Positions 9,382 to 15,728 of a stretch of 64,000 bases of DNA are shown one piece after another (the stretch's first letter is position 1; each line of letters opens with the position of its first letter). The notes beneath the pieces are model-generated. The model saw only the letters and a list, made by a program, of their open reading frames with translations, searched no databases and was not told the origin of the DNA. The translations under genes and the position numbers were made by a program. The stretch lies in the NCBI GenBank assembly GCA_016721845.1, contig JADKHK010000013.1:558001-622000 (forward strand). The letters run 5' to 3'. The stretch comes from Lysobacterales bacterium. GTDB lineage: Bacteria; Pseudomonadota; Gammaproteobacteria; Xanthomonadales; Ahniellaceae.

Positions 9382-9421
9382 GCTTCGGCCGCGCGGCATC
9401 CGCGCCGATCGGGCCGAAGCC
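9382..9421. other. 10-bp inverted repeat in the antiporter / YjdM-like divergent region
   Basis: Perfect arms GGCTTCGGCC (9381-9390) and GGCCGAAGCC (9412-9421) in the 189-bp region between two divergent genes. No T-run follows on either strand, so a regulatory or leader hairpin is likelier than a terminator. No clear promoter boxes were found. Confidence 0.4.
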
Positions 9422-9481
9422 GTTGTCGGATCGGCCTCGGGACGCGAAAATGCTCGGCATTGCCCGCTCCGGAGTTCATGC

Positions 9482-9826
9482 ATGCCCGCCACGCCCAACT
9501 GTCCGCAGTGTGCCATGGACAACACCTATCCCGACGGCGACCAGCTGGTCTGCGCCGACTGCGGCCACGAATGGTCGCCGGCGGCGGTCGCCGTTGCCAT
9601 CGAGGCCGATGCCGTCCGTATCGTGCGTGACGCCAACGGCAGCGTGCTCGCCGATGGCGACAGCGTCGTGCTGATCAAGGACCTGAAGGTGAAGGGGGCC
9701 ACGTCGCCGCTGAAGATGGGCACCAAGATCCGCAACATCCGCATCGTCGACGGCGACCACGACATCGACTGCAAAACCGACCTCGGCCCGATGCTGCTCA
9801 AGTCCGAATTCCTGAAGAAGGTGTGA
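9482..9826 (+). CDS. yjdM: PhnA/YjdM-family zinc-ribbon protein
   Basis: Small cytosolic protein of 114 aa, the usual length for YjdM (formerly PhnA). The N-terminus carries a zinc ribbon with two CxxC knuckles, CPQCAM and CADCGHEW. The C-terminal half is the PhnA domain, with VLIKDLKVKGATSPLKMGT and IRIVDGDHDIDCKTDLGPM. The ATG at 9482 was chosen because the family starts right before the zinc ribbon (MPATPNCPQC); the frame is open far upstream only as an antisense shadow of the antiporter. Despite the old name, phosphonoacetate hydrolase activity does not belong to this family in E. coli, and its role is unknown. A strong terminator follows. Confidence 0.9.
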   Translation: MPATPNCPQCAMDNTYPDGDQLVCADCGHEWSPAAVAVAIEADAVRIVRDANGSVLADGDSVVLIKDLKVKGATSPLKMGTKIRNIRIVDGDHDIDCKTDLGPMLLKSEFLKKV

Positions 9827-9844
9827 GTCCGCCGCCGAAAAGAA

Positions 9845-9873
9845 AAAACCCAGCCGGTTCGCGGCTGGGTTTT
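9845..9873 (+). terminator. Rho-independent terminator after the YjdM-like gene
   Basis: Stem AACCCAGCC / GGCTGGGTT with loop GGTTCGC, followed by TT and preceded by an A-run, so it can act on either strand. It lies 20 bases after the stop codon. Confidence 0.8.
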
Positions 9874-9877
9874 GAAG

Positions 9878-9910
9878 TGGTGGTGCACGCCGGAACTGAA
9901 CCCGCGTCCG
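9878..9910 (-). repeat. Degenerate copy of the tmRNA 3' end (candidate att site)
   Basis: On the minus strand this reads CGGACGCGGG-TTCAGTT-CCGGCGTGCACCACCA: a T-arm, acceptor strand and CCA like the 3' end of tmRNA. It matches the real tmRNA 3' end (11329-11361) at 25 of 33 positions in the same orientation. The T-stem has one mismatch and no 5' acceptor partner exists upstream, so it is not a working tRNA or tmRNA. Such copies are usually left by islands integrating at ssrA. Confidence 0.5.
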
Positions 9911-10084
9911 TGTCTCAAGACGCAGAGAAAGGCGTTCCGGCTGAGTCCCTGGGTGGGGACATTTGGCCGTTTTCAGGAACATTGGTCAGATGGACCAAGT
10001 GTCGGGAAAGCGGTGTTCGAATCGGTAGGCAGGTCACCAGTCACCGCCTGAGACTGCGGCTCGTACGCATCGTTTGGCGTGAGC
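9911..10084. other. Non-coding remnant DNA between the tmRNA-like fragment and the prlF operator
   Basis: No credible gene. Short inverted repeats are present (TTGGTC/GACCAA near 9983-9999; GTCTCAAGAC near 9912). It probably represents decayed accessory DNA at the island edge. Confidence 0.4.
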
Positions 10085-10120
10085 AATGCATCTGCATTGC
10101 CACGACAATGCGAATGCATT
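10085..10120. promoter_or_regulatory. Candidate PrlF operator: imperfect 15-bp inverted repeat
   Basis: Arms AATGCATCTGCATTG (10085-10099) and CAATGCGAATGCATT (10106-10120) match as reverse complements at 13 of 15 positions, with a 6-bp spacer. The site lies 40 bp before the antitoxin start. AbrB-fold antitoxins usually repress their own promoter by binding such palindromes. Confidence 0.55.
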
Positions 10121-10160
10121 ACCATCGGCGCATCCCACCTCATGGTCCTTGGAGGACGAC

Positions 10161-10490
10161 ATGCCTGCCACCCTAGAAGTCGAATCCACGTTGACCGACC
10201 GCTACCAGACCACGGTTCCGGAGACCGTGCGACGCGCCCTGCGGTTGGGCAAGCGCGACAAGATCCACTACACGATCCGCCCCAGCGGTGAGGTCGTGCT
10301 GACGCGCGTTGAAGCCTCGGCAGGTGACGACCCGGTGCTCGGCCAGTTTCTGGACTTTCTGGCCCGTGACATCGCCAGCCATCCGGAGCGTCTGCGGGCC
10401 ATCGACGCGGCCTTCGTGCAGCGGCTCAAATCCCTGGCCAGCGGTGTCGAAGTCGATCTCGACGCCCCCTTGTCGGTGGACGATGAATGA
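10161..10490 (+). CDS. prlF: Type II antitoxin, PrlF (SohA) family
   Basis: AbrB-like DNA-binding antitoxin of 109 aa (E. coli PrlF is 111). The N-terminal swapped-hairpin region reads LTDRYQTTVPETVRRALRLG with the family-typical GEVVLTR ending near residue 50; the C-terminal part (DPVLGQFLDFLARDIASHPERL) should bind the toxin. The ATG at 10161 was chosen over an upstream in-frame one because GGAGG lies seven bases before it. The last four bases overlap the toxin gene. PrlF neutralises YhaV and represses the operon. Confidence 0.9.
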   Translation: MPATLEVESTLTDRYQTTVPETVRRALRLGKRDKIHYTIRPSGEVVLTRVEASAGDDPVLGQFLDFLARDIASHPERLRAIDAAFVQRLKSLASGVEVDLDAPLSVDDE

Positions 10491-10999
10491 GTCGCGGCGA
10501 GCCTGTGCCCTTGGTCATTCGCGGCTGGACGGTCTTCGCGCATCCGCTGTTCCTGGCGCAGATTGAAGCACTGGCGCAACAGGTCGACGACTTGAAGCAG
10601 AAGGATGCGGTCGGGTACGTGAAAAAGAACGCCAGCAAGCGGCTTGCCGCGATCACCAAACTGGCGTTTGACGTCATACCGCAAGACCCGACGCGGCCGG
10701 AGTACCGCCAAGGCAACACGCTCGGCGACGACTACAAGCACTGGTTCCGTGCCAAGTTTTTCCAGCAGTTCCGCTTGTTCTTTCGCTACCACCTGTCCAG
10801 CAAAGTGATCGTGCTGGCGTGGGTGAACGATGACGACTCGAAACGCGCCTATGAAAGTGATGACGATGCGTACCGAGTGTTTCGGAAGATGCTTGACAGC
10901 GGCCACCCGCCGGATAACTGGGATCAGCTACTGCAGGAGGCCACGCCTGCTGCCGAACGATTGCGATCCCGCATGGCGTCCCTCGAAAAATTGGAATGA
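10487..10999 (+). CDS. yhaV: Type II toxin, YhaV family ribonuclease
   Basis: Translation-linked mRNA endonuclease of the RelE-like YhaV family, 170 aa against about 154 in E. coli. Recognisable blocks are the N-terminal INGWTxxAHPLF-like IRGWTVFAHPLFLAQ, NASKRLAAITKLAFDVIPQDPTRPEYRQG, and the core DYKHWFRAKFFQQFRLFFRY followed by KVIVLAWVNDDDSKRAYES. The arginines, lysines and histidine of the core are intact, so the toxin should be active. Translational coupling with prlF (ATGA overlap) is typical of the family. It cleaves ribosome-bound mRNA; tmRNA, encoded 330 bp away, is the rescue system for such broken messages. Confidence 0.92.
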   Translation: MSRGEPVPLVIRGWTVFAHPLFLAQIEALAQQVDDLKQKDAVGYVKKNASKRLAAITKLAFDVIPQDPTRPEYRQGNTLGDDYKHWFRAKFFQQFRLFFRYHLSSKVIVLAWVNDDDSKRAYESDDDAYRVFRKMLDSGHPPDNWDQLLQEATPAAERLRSRMASLEKLE

Positions 11000-11293
11000 T
11001 GAACAACAACCCGGAGCCACAGGAGCAAGTTCGGCTCTCCGTTGACGCCGAGACCGTTCGGTAGTCTTGCGAGTCGCTGGATGCCCCGGCCAGGGAAAAT
11101 CCTGGGCTGGCAAGACTCATGGGATTGACGCCGGTCTGGCTGGAAACGACCAGCTCGGAATCGAACGCCGGGACAAGTGAGTGAGCTTGTCTGGGTCCTA
11201 TGGTGTTGACGCTCACTTAAAGCTGACCCGGGCAGAGTGGCGCCCGCAAGGCCGAAGACTGGAAGCCCGCGCAGCGCGGGGATCGCAGCAAAG
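11000..11293. other. Gene-free region with several inverted repeats between yhaV and the tmRNA terminator
   Basis: No recognisable protein. Structure seen: arms AGTCTTGC (11063-11070) and GCAAGACT (11111-11118) enclosing a second partial stem (CCAGG/CCTGG); ACAAG/CTTGT at 11173-11190; TGAGTGAGC with GCTCACTTA (one mismatch) across 11178-11219. This may be a structured RNA or the decayed end of a mobile element. An open frame on the minus strand (to 11216) resembles nothing I know. Confidence 0.35.
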
Positions 11294-11323
11294 AAAAAGG
11301 GCCCGGAGATCATCCGGGCCCTT
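11294..11323 (-). terminator. Rho-independent terminator of tmRNA
   Basis: Read on the minus strand: AAGGGCCCGGA, loop TGATC, TCCGGGCCCTT then TTTCTTT. The stem starts six bases after the CCA end of tmRNA. Confidence 0.85.
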
Positions 11324-11328
11324 CTGAT

Positions 11329-11676
11329 TGGTGGAGATGGGGGGAATTGAACCCCCGTCCGAAAGTGCTACGTCCCAAGTCCTACATGCTTAGCGTCTCT
11401 TTGATCTCGCACCAGGCACGCCGAGACGCGCGCTCAACCTGGAGCCAGCTCGTTGATTTTCGTCGCTGCAACCCGAGCACAGGCAGCGCTTATCCCGCAA
11501 GCATGACTCGACCTTTGAAAGCACGGGCACTTTCGCGGTCGAGGCTTAGGCCTTAAGCGGCCAGAGCGTAGTTGTCGTCGTTGGCAACTAGAGTTTGCAG
11601 CTGGATTAACGAGGAAAGCCACCCCCTCGGCATGCACTCAGTGATTTCACGCCTCCCGTCGAAGCCGATCATCCCC
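11329..11676 (-). ncRNA. ssrA: Transfer-messenger RNA (tmRNA, SsrA RNA)
   Basis: Rescues ribosomes stalled on broken mRNA by acting as tRNA-Ala and then as template for a degradation tag. Minus strand, 348 nt, from GGGGATGATCGGCTTCGACGG to CATCTCCACCA. The 5' GGGGATG pairs with 3' CATCTCC (one G-U) as the acceptor stem, and GGGGG-TTCAATT-CCCCC forms the T-arm. CCA is encoded. The tag frame (complement of 11553-11585) reads ANDDNYALAA then TAA, a gammaproteobacterial tag. SmpB, its obligate partner, is encoded just upstream on the same strand. Confidence 0.97.
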
Positions 11677-11695
11677 GTGTGTTTACGACGTGACC

Positions 11696-11724
11696 AGTAT
11701 GGAGGTCGCCGCTGTCCAATTCAA
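11696..11724 (-). promoter_or_regulatory. Probable sigma-70 promoter of tmRNA
   Basis: On the minus strand TTGAAT (11724-11719), 17-bp spacer, CATACT (11701-11696). Transcription would begin about 12 nt before the mature 5' end, a leader that RNase P would remove. It lies in the smpB-ssrA gap. Confidence 0.5.
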
Positions 11725-11751
11725 TGACGGCCGTTGCCGATGGTTCACCGA

Positions 11752-12243
11752 TCAGGCGTCACGGTTTTTCGCGCGCATCGTTCGCTGCTTCTCGATCTGC
11801 CACTCGCGGTCCTTCTCGGCGGCGCGCTTGTCGTGTTCCTTCTTGCCCTGGGCGAGGCCGATCTCGAGCTTGGCGTTGTTGTTCTTCCAGTACAGCGCGG
11901 TCGGGATCAGCGTGTAACCCTTGCGCTCGACCTGGCCGACCAGGCGGTCGATCTCGGCGCGATGCATCAGCAGCTTGCGCGTGCGCCGCTCCTCGGGAAC
12001 GACATGCGTCGAGGCTGCGGACAGCGGAATGATCTGCGCGCCGAACAGGAAGATCTCGCCGTTCTTGATGATCGCGTAGCCGTCGGTGATGTTGGCGCGG
12101 CCGGCACGCAGCGACTTCACTTCCCAGCCCTGCAGCATGATGCCGGCTTCGATGCGTTCGTCAAAACGATACTCGTGCTTCGCGCGCTTGTTCAGCGCGA
12201 TGGTGCCGCCGCGACTGTCGTCCTTGTCTTTTTTCTTGTTCAT
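11752..12243 (-). CDS. smpB: SsrA-binding protein SmpB
   Basis: RNA-binding protein needed for tmRNA to enter stalled ribosomes. At 163 aa it has the normal length. It shows the OB-fold core (TIALNKRAKHEYRFDERIEAGI, LQGWEVKSLRAGRANITDGYA, GEIFLFGAQI) and the basic C-terminal tail (KKEHDKRAAEKDREWQIEKQ) that reads the empty mRNA channel. The start at 12243 (MNKKKDKDD) was chosen over an upstream in-frame Met because SmpB begins with this short lysine-rich stretch. The gene precedes ssrA on the same strand and diverges from ratA. Confidence 0.96.
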   Translation of the reverse strand: MNKKKDKDDSRGGTIALNKRAKHEYRFDERIEAGIMLQGWEVKSLRAGRANITDGYAIIKNGEIFLFGAQIIPLSAASTHVVPEERRTRKLLMHRAEIDRLVGQVERKGYTLIPTALYWKNNNAKLEIGLAQGKKEHDKRAAEKDREWQIEKQRTMRAKNRDA

Positions 12244-12306
12244 GGCTTCAGTGTAGCGGGGCAGGTGCACCGGTTAGAATGCGCGCCTTGCCGGAAGGGT
12301 GGATGA

Positions 12307-12753
12307 GTGAGCCGGATTGATCGCAGCAGCCTGATCGCGCGGCCTGCCGCCGTGGTGTTCGACCTGGTCAACGAAGTGGCGGCGTATCCCGACGCATTCA
12401 ACTGGTGTCGCGGTGCCAGCGTGCTAGAGCGTGATGCCGGGTCGATGCTGGCGAAACTCGATCTCAGTTTTGCCGGCTTCCAGTCGTCGTTCGCCACGCG
12501 CAACCGCTTCATTCGGCCCGAACGCATCGACCTCGAACTGGTCGAGGGACCATTCGCGGCGTTGCGCGGCGCCTGGACCTTCACCGCGCTCGGCGAGCGG
12601 GGCTGTCGCGTGAATCTGCACCTCGATTTCGAAATGGCCGGACGCTTCGTCGGATCGGCACTCGCAATCGGTTTCCAGGGGCTGGCGGATCGCATGGTCG
12701 ACGATTTCGCGCGCGTCGCGCGTCAGCTTCCGGAGCAGGGCGATGCGGATTGA
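12307..12753 (+). CDS. ratA: RatA/COQ10-like ubiquinone-binding START-domain protein
   Basis: 148-aa START/SRPBCC-fold protein. The N-terminus MSRIDRSSLIARPAAVVFDLVNEVAAYPDAFNWC matches the family motif (..YPxFLPWC), with Asp/Phe/Asn in place of the usual Phe-Leu-Pro. E. coli RatA was reported to block 70S assembly; the eukaryotic homologue COQ10 binds ubiquinone, which is the better-supported role. The start codon is GTG at 12307. It diverges from smpB with a 63-bp gap and overlaps rnfH by 11 bases. The smpB-ratA-rnfH-bamE neighbourhood is conserved in gammaproteobacteria. Confidence 0.9.
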   Translation: MSRIDRSSLIARPAAVVFDLVNEVAAYPDAFNWCRGASVLERDAGSMLAKLDLSFAGFQSSFATRNRFIRPERIDLELVEGPFAALRGAWTFTALGERGCRVNLHLDFEMAGRFVGSALAIGFQGLADRMVDDFARVARQLPEQGDAD

Positions 12754-13039
12754 GGTCGTGTACGCAACGGCCGATGTCCAGCATTGCGTCGTACTGAACC
12801 TGCGCGATGGTGCCAGCGTGGCCGACGCGATCGCGGCATCCGGATTGCCTCTGGGCGACATCGACGACGAGCAGGTCGGCGTGTGGAATCGTCGCGTCAC
12901 GCTGGCGACCCTGTTGCGCGAGGCCGATCGCGTCGAGGTCTATCGTCCGCTGGTCGCCGATCCCAAGCAGGCGCGGCGACAACGCGCCGAACGCAATCCG
13001 GTCGGCGTACAGGCGAAGCGCAAGTTCAGCCGTTCTTGA
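12743..13039 (+). CDS. rnfH: RnfH family protein (RatB), ubiquitin-like fold
   Basis: 98-aa beta-grasp protein of unknown biochemical role. Typical sequence: MRIEVVYATADVQHCVVLNL, then GASVADAIAASGL, VGVWNRRVTLATLLREADRVEVYRPL and the basic tail ADPKQARRQRAER. It overlaps ratA by 11 bases and converges on bamE with a 14-base overlap of the coding ends. Confidence 0.92.
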   Translation: MRIEVVYATADVQHCVVLNLRDGASVADAIAASGLPLGDIDDEQVGVWNRRVTLATLLREADRVEVYRPLVADPKQARRQRAERNPVGVQAKRKFSRS

Positions 13040-13412
13040 CCTTGCGATTGTCCTCGGGAATGTTGCGCTGGAGTTCCTTGCTTTCCTCCAGCAATTCGTC
13101 GCCGGACTTCGGCAGCCAGTCACCTTCGATCTTGCTCAAGGTGCCGCTCTCGAAGTGCAGGGTCAGCGTCTTGATCTCGGGTTCCTTGCGGCGGTGACTG
13201 TTGCTGGTCACGTATTCCCAGCGATCCTGGTTGAACGGCGACGACACCTGCGGTGTACCCATCACCAGTTCGACCTGGCGCATGGTCATGCCCGGCTTCA
13301 ACTGATCGACCATCTTCTGGTCGACAATGTTGCCTTGGCGCATGTCCATCTTGTAGATCAGGGCGCAGCCGTTGAGCAGGGTCAGCGCGAGCAGCAGGGC
13401 GATTCGGAGCAT
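13026..13412 (-). CDS. bamE: Outer membrane protein assembly factor BamE (SmpA/OmlA lipoprotein)
   Basis: Lipoprotein subunit of the BAM complex, which inserts beta-barrel proteins in the outer membrane. The signal peptide MLRIALLLALTLLNGC gives a lipobox LNGC with Cys at residue 16. The mature part has the BamE fold motif IVDQKMVDQLKPGMTMRQVELVMGTP and WEYVTSN. The start at 13412 was chosen for the lipoprotein signal; the longer frame has an implausible 24-residue extension. It diverges from fur with a 77-bp gap. Length 128 aa, slightly longer than E. coli BamE (113). Confidence 0.95.
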   Translation of the reverse strand: MLRIALLLALTLLNGCALIYKMDMRQGNIVDQKMVDQLKPGMTMRQVELVMGTPQVSSPFNQDRWEYVTSNSHRRKEPEIKTLTLHFESGTLSKIEGDWLPKSGDELLEESKELQRNIPEDNRKVKNG

Positions 13413-13442
13413 CGGGAACTCACCGGGAAAACGAAGCCGCGA

Positions 13443-13451
13443 TGATACACT
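13443..13451 (+). promoter_or_regulatory. Extended -10 element, probable fur promoter
   Basis: TGATACACT fits an extended -10 (TGnTATAAT-like) 38 bases before the fur start codon, in the bamE-fur divergent region. No good -35 hexamer and no clear Fur box were seen. Confidence 0.4.
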
Positions 13452-13489
13452 GCCGGCCTGAATCGCAACCGTTCCGGAGCCCACCCCGC

Positions 13490-13897
13490 ATGGAAACGCA
13501 GGATTTGCGCAAGGCCGGCCTGAAGGTCACGCTGCCGCGCGTGCGTATCCTCGAAATCCTCGAGGAGAAGCACGGCATGCACATGACGGCGGAAGACGTT
13601 TACAAGGAATTGCTCAAGCACAACGACGACATCGGCCTGGCCACCGTGTACCGCGTGCTGACCCAGTTCGAGGCCGCCGGCATCGTCTCCAAGCACAATT
13701 TCGAGGGTGGCCAGGCCGTCTTCGAACTGGATCGTGGCGAACACCATGATCACATGGTCTGCATCGAGACCGGCAAGGTCATCGAATTCGTCGACGCCGA
13801 GATCGAGCGGCGCCAGCACGAGATCGCGGCGCGACATGGTTACGAACTGGAAGAGCACAGCCTCGTGCTCTATGTCCGCCCGAAGCGGAAGAAATAA
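13490..13897 (+). CDS. fur: Ferric uptake regulator Fur
   Basis: Iron-responsive repressor of 135 aa. Winged-helix part: METQDLRKAGLKVTLPRVRILEIL, DIGLATVYRVLTQFEAAGIV. Metal-binding part: histidine-rich HHDHMVC and C-terminal HGYELEEHSLVLY. The structural-zinc CxxC of E. coli Fur is CIET here, so the second cysteine is missing, as in several Fur proteins that lack that site. The start at 13490 matches the family (MET.DLRKAGLKVTLPR); an upstream in-frame Met would add 16 residues overlapping the promoter. Confidence 0.96.
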   Translation: METQDLRKAGLKVTLPRVRILEILEEKHGMHMTAEDVYKELLKHNDDIGLATVYRVLTQFEAAGIVSKHNFEGGQAVFELDRGEHHDHMVCIETGKVIEFVDAEIERRQHEIAARHGYELEEHSLVLYVRPKRKK

Positions 13898-13951
13898 GCC
13901 AATGATGCGGCGCGGCTTCGGGTGGCGCCGCCGAATCCAACGGGGAACAAG

Positions 13952-15676
13952 ATGAAGAAGCTGCTGATTGTCGGCGCGGTGCTGGCTGCCGCGGGTGCCG
14001 CCTACTACGTGATGAAGCCGGGCGCGCCCGGGTCGGGCGCACTGTCGCTGTCGGCCGTGTCCACGGTCGGCCCGCTCGACTACGTTCCGGCGGATACGGC
14101 CTTCGTGTTCGCGAACGTCGAACCGATGCCCAAGGCCGTGACCAAGGCGTGGATGGAACAGTTCGCCCAAGTGTCCGGCATCTATGCGATGCAGGCCAAG
14201 ATGGTGGAGCAGGAGCTGGCCAAGGAAGACCCGGAAGGCAAGGGCGTGAAGTGGGCGCGTGCCCTCGCGGCCGAGACTCGCGACCGCACGCCCGAGCAGA
14301 TCATGGCCGAGCTCGGCATCGACATGCAGATGCGCTACGCGATGTATGAAGTGGCAGCGCGCCCGGTCGTGCGACTGGAACTGGCGGATTCGGCCAAGAC
14401 CCGCGCCTTCATCGCGCGCATCGAGCAGAACGCCGGCGACAAGGTCCCGACCGCCAAGGTCGATGCGCTCGACTACTGGAACTTCGCCGATGCGGAAGGC
14501 AAGGGTCGCCTGGTCGCCGCGATCGATGGATCGCAACTCGTTCTCGCATTCCTGAGCAGCACCCAGGACGACGCTGCGCTGCGCACTGCATTTGGCCTGG
14601 ATCGTCCGAAGCAGTCGCTGGCGGCCTCGGGCAAGCTGGTCGCGTTGAACAAGGAGTTCGGCTACACGCCGTATTCGAGCGGCTATGTCGACACGCGCAA
14701 GCTGATCGCGCTGGTCGACGATGCCCAGCCGGCGGCCGATGCGCCCGCCGCGGCCGACATGAAGGCGACCTGCGAAAAGGACTATGACGCGATTGCCAAG
14801 GCGATGCCGCGCTTCGTGTTCGGCTACACCCAGTTCGAGGCCAAGTCGATGCAGGCCAAGATGCTGCTGGAGCTCCGTCCCGATATCGCCGCCGACCTGC
14901 AGCCGGTGCCTGCACCGCTGCCTGGCGCCCACGCCACGGCCGGCAGCGCCCTCAACTTCGGCTTCGCGATGAACCTCGAAGCGCTCGCGAATTTCGCGAA
15001 CAAGCAGGCCGACGCGATCATCGCGGCACCGTATGCCTGCCCGGCCCTGGCCGACCTGAACGACGGTGCGACCAAGGCCAAGGAACAGTTCAGCAATCCG
15101 GGCCTGTACATGGCGGCGAGTGCGTTCAATGCGGTGCACGTGATCGCCAGCAAGTTCGCGATGCCGCAACCCGGTGTCGAGGGTGCGTCGTCGTCCGAAC
15201 CCGAATTCGCCGGAAAGCTGCTGATCGGATCGAAGAGCCCGGCCGGCTTGATCGGCATGCTCGGCGGCTTCGCACCGCAGGTCGCCGCACTGAATCTGCA
15301 GCCGAATGGCGAACTCAAGGCCCTTCCGGCTGATCCGTCGATCCCGGTGAAGGGTCCGATGCATGCGCTGATGACCGATGCCGCGATCGGCGTCAGCATC
15401 GGCGACGGCGAGTCGACGACCTTGAAGGACACGCTCGCGGCCGATGCCGACAACAAGACGCTGTTGTCGATCGGCTATGGCGGCGCGTTCTTCCAGACGA
15501 TCTTCGCGCAGGCGTCGGCGGACCTCGCGACGTCCGAAGATCCGGAAGCGATGGAGTTGCAGAAGACGATGGCAGCCCTGCAGAAGGTCTATGCCGATTC
15601 GATCGACCGCATTGACATGCAGATGCGCGTCGCCGACCGCGGCGTCGAATTCGTGCAGGATGTGCGTCTGAAGTAG
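13952..15676 (+). CDS. Uncharacterised membrane-anchored or exported protein
   Basis: Not recognised as a named family. The 574-aa product begins with a signal or anchor sequence, MKKLLIVGAVLAAAGAAYYVM, preceded by a GGGGAA ribosome-binding site; this start was preferred to one 10 codons upstream. The mature part starts with LDYVPADTAFVFANVEPMPK, which recalls proteins of the DUF3352 type (weak resemblance), and is otherwise a soluble alpha/beta-looking sequence, rich in Ala, with two lone cysteines (CEKDYDA, YACPAL) that could form a disulfide. No catalytic motif was seen. It lies between fur and recN, genes that are adjacent in many relatives, so it may be a lineage-specific insertion. Confidence 0.75.
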   Translation: MKKLLIVGAVLAAAGAAYYVMKPGAPGSGALSLSAVSTVGPLDYVPADTAFVFANVEPMPKAVTKAWMEQFAQVSGIYAMQAKMVEQELAKEDPEGKGVKWARALAAETRDRTPEQIMAELGIDMQMRYAMYEVAARPVVRLELADSAKTRAFIARIEQNAGDKVPTAKVDALDYWNFADAEGKGRLVAAIDGSQLVLAFLSSTQDDAALRTAFGLDRPKQSLAASGKLVALNKEFGYTPYSSGYVDTRKLIALVDDAQPAADAPAAADMKATCEKDYDAIAKAMPRFVFGYTQFEAKSMQAKMLLELRPDIAADLQPVPAPLPGAHATAGSALNFGFAMNLEALANFANKQADAIIAAPYACPALADLNDGATKAKEQFSNPGLYMAASAFNAVHVIASKFAMPQPGVEGASSSEPEFAGKLLIGSKSPAGLIGMLGGFAPQVAALNLQPNGELKALPADPSIPVKGPMHALMTDAAIGVSIGDGESTTLKDTLAADADNKTLLSIGYGGAFFQTIFAQASADLATSEDPEAMELQKTMAALQKVYADSIDRIDMQMRVADRGVEFVQDVRLK

Positions 15677-15689
15677 TTCCCGTGTTGTC

Positions 15690-15714
15690 CCCCTCTCCCT
15701 GGACGGGAGAGGGG
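15690..15714. terminator. Hairpin between the convergent ends of the exported-protein gene and recN
   Basis: Stem CCCCTCTCCC / GGGAGAGGGG with loop TGGAC (15700-15704). No T-run follows on either strand, so termination is uncertain; this sequence type also occurs as a dispersed repeat in many GC-rich genomes. Confidence 0.5.
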
Positions 15715-15728
15715 CAGGAACGCGCGGT

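Noticed and set aside
9482..9826. Phosphonoacetate hydrolase (PhnA)
   Set aside because: The zinc-ribbon YjdM family carries the old PhnA name but is unrelated to the true hydrolase.
9878..9965. Possible tRNA gene on the minus strand
   Set aside because: T-arm and CCA are present but no 5' strand pairs with the acceptor GTGCACC, and no D-arm or anticodon arm can be drawn.
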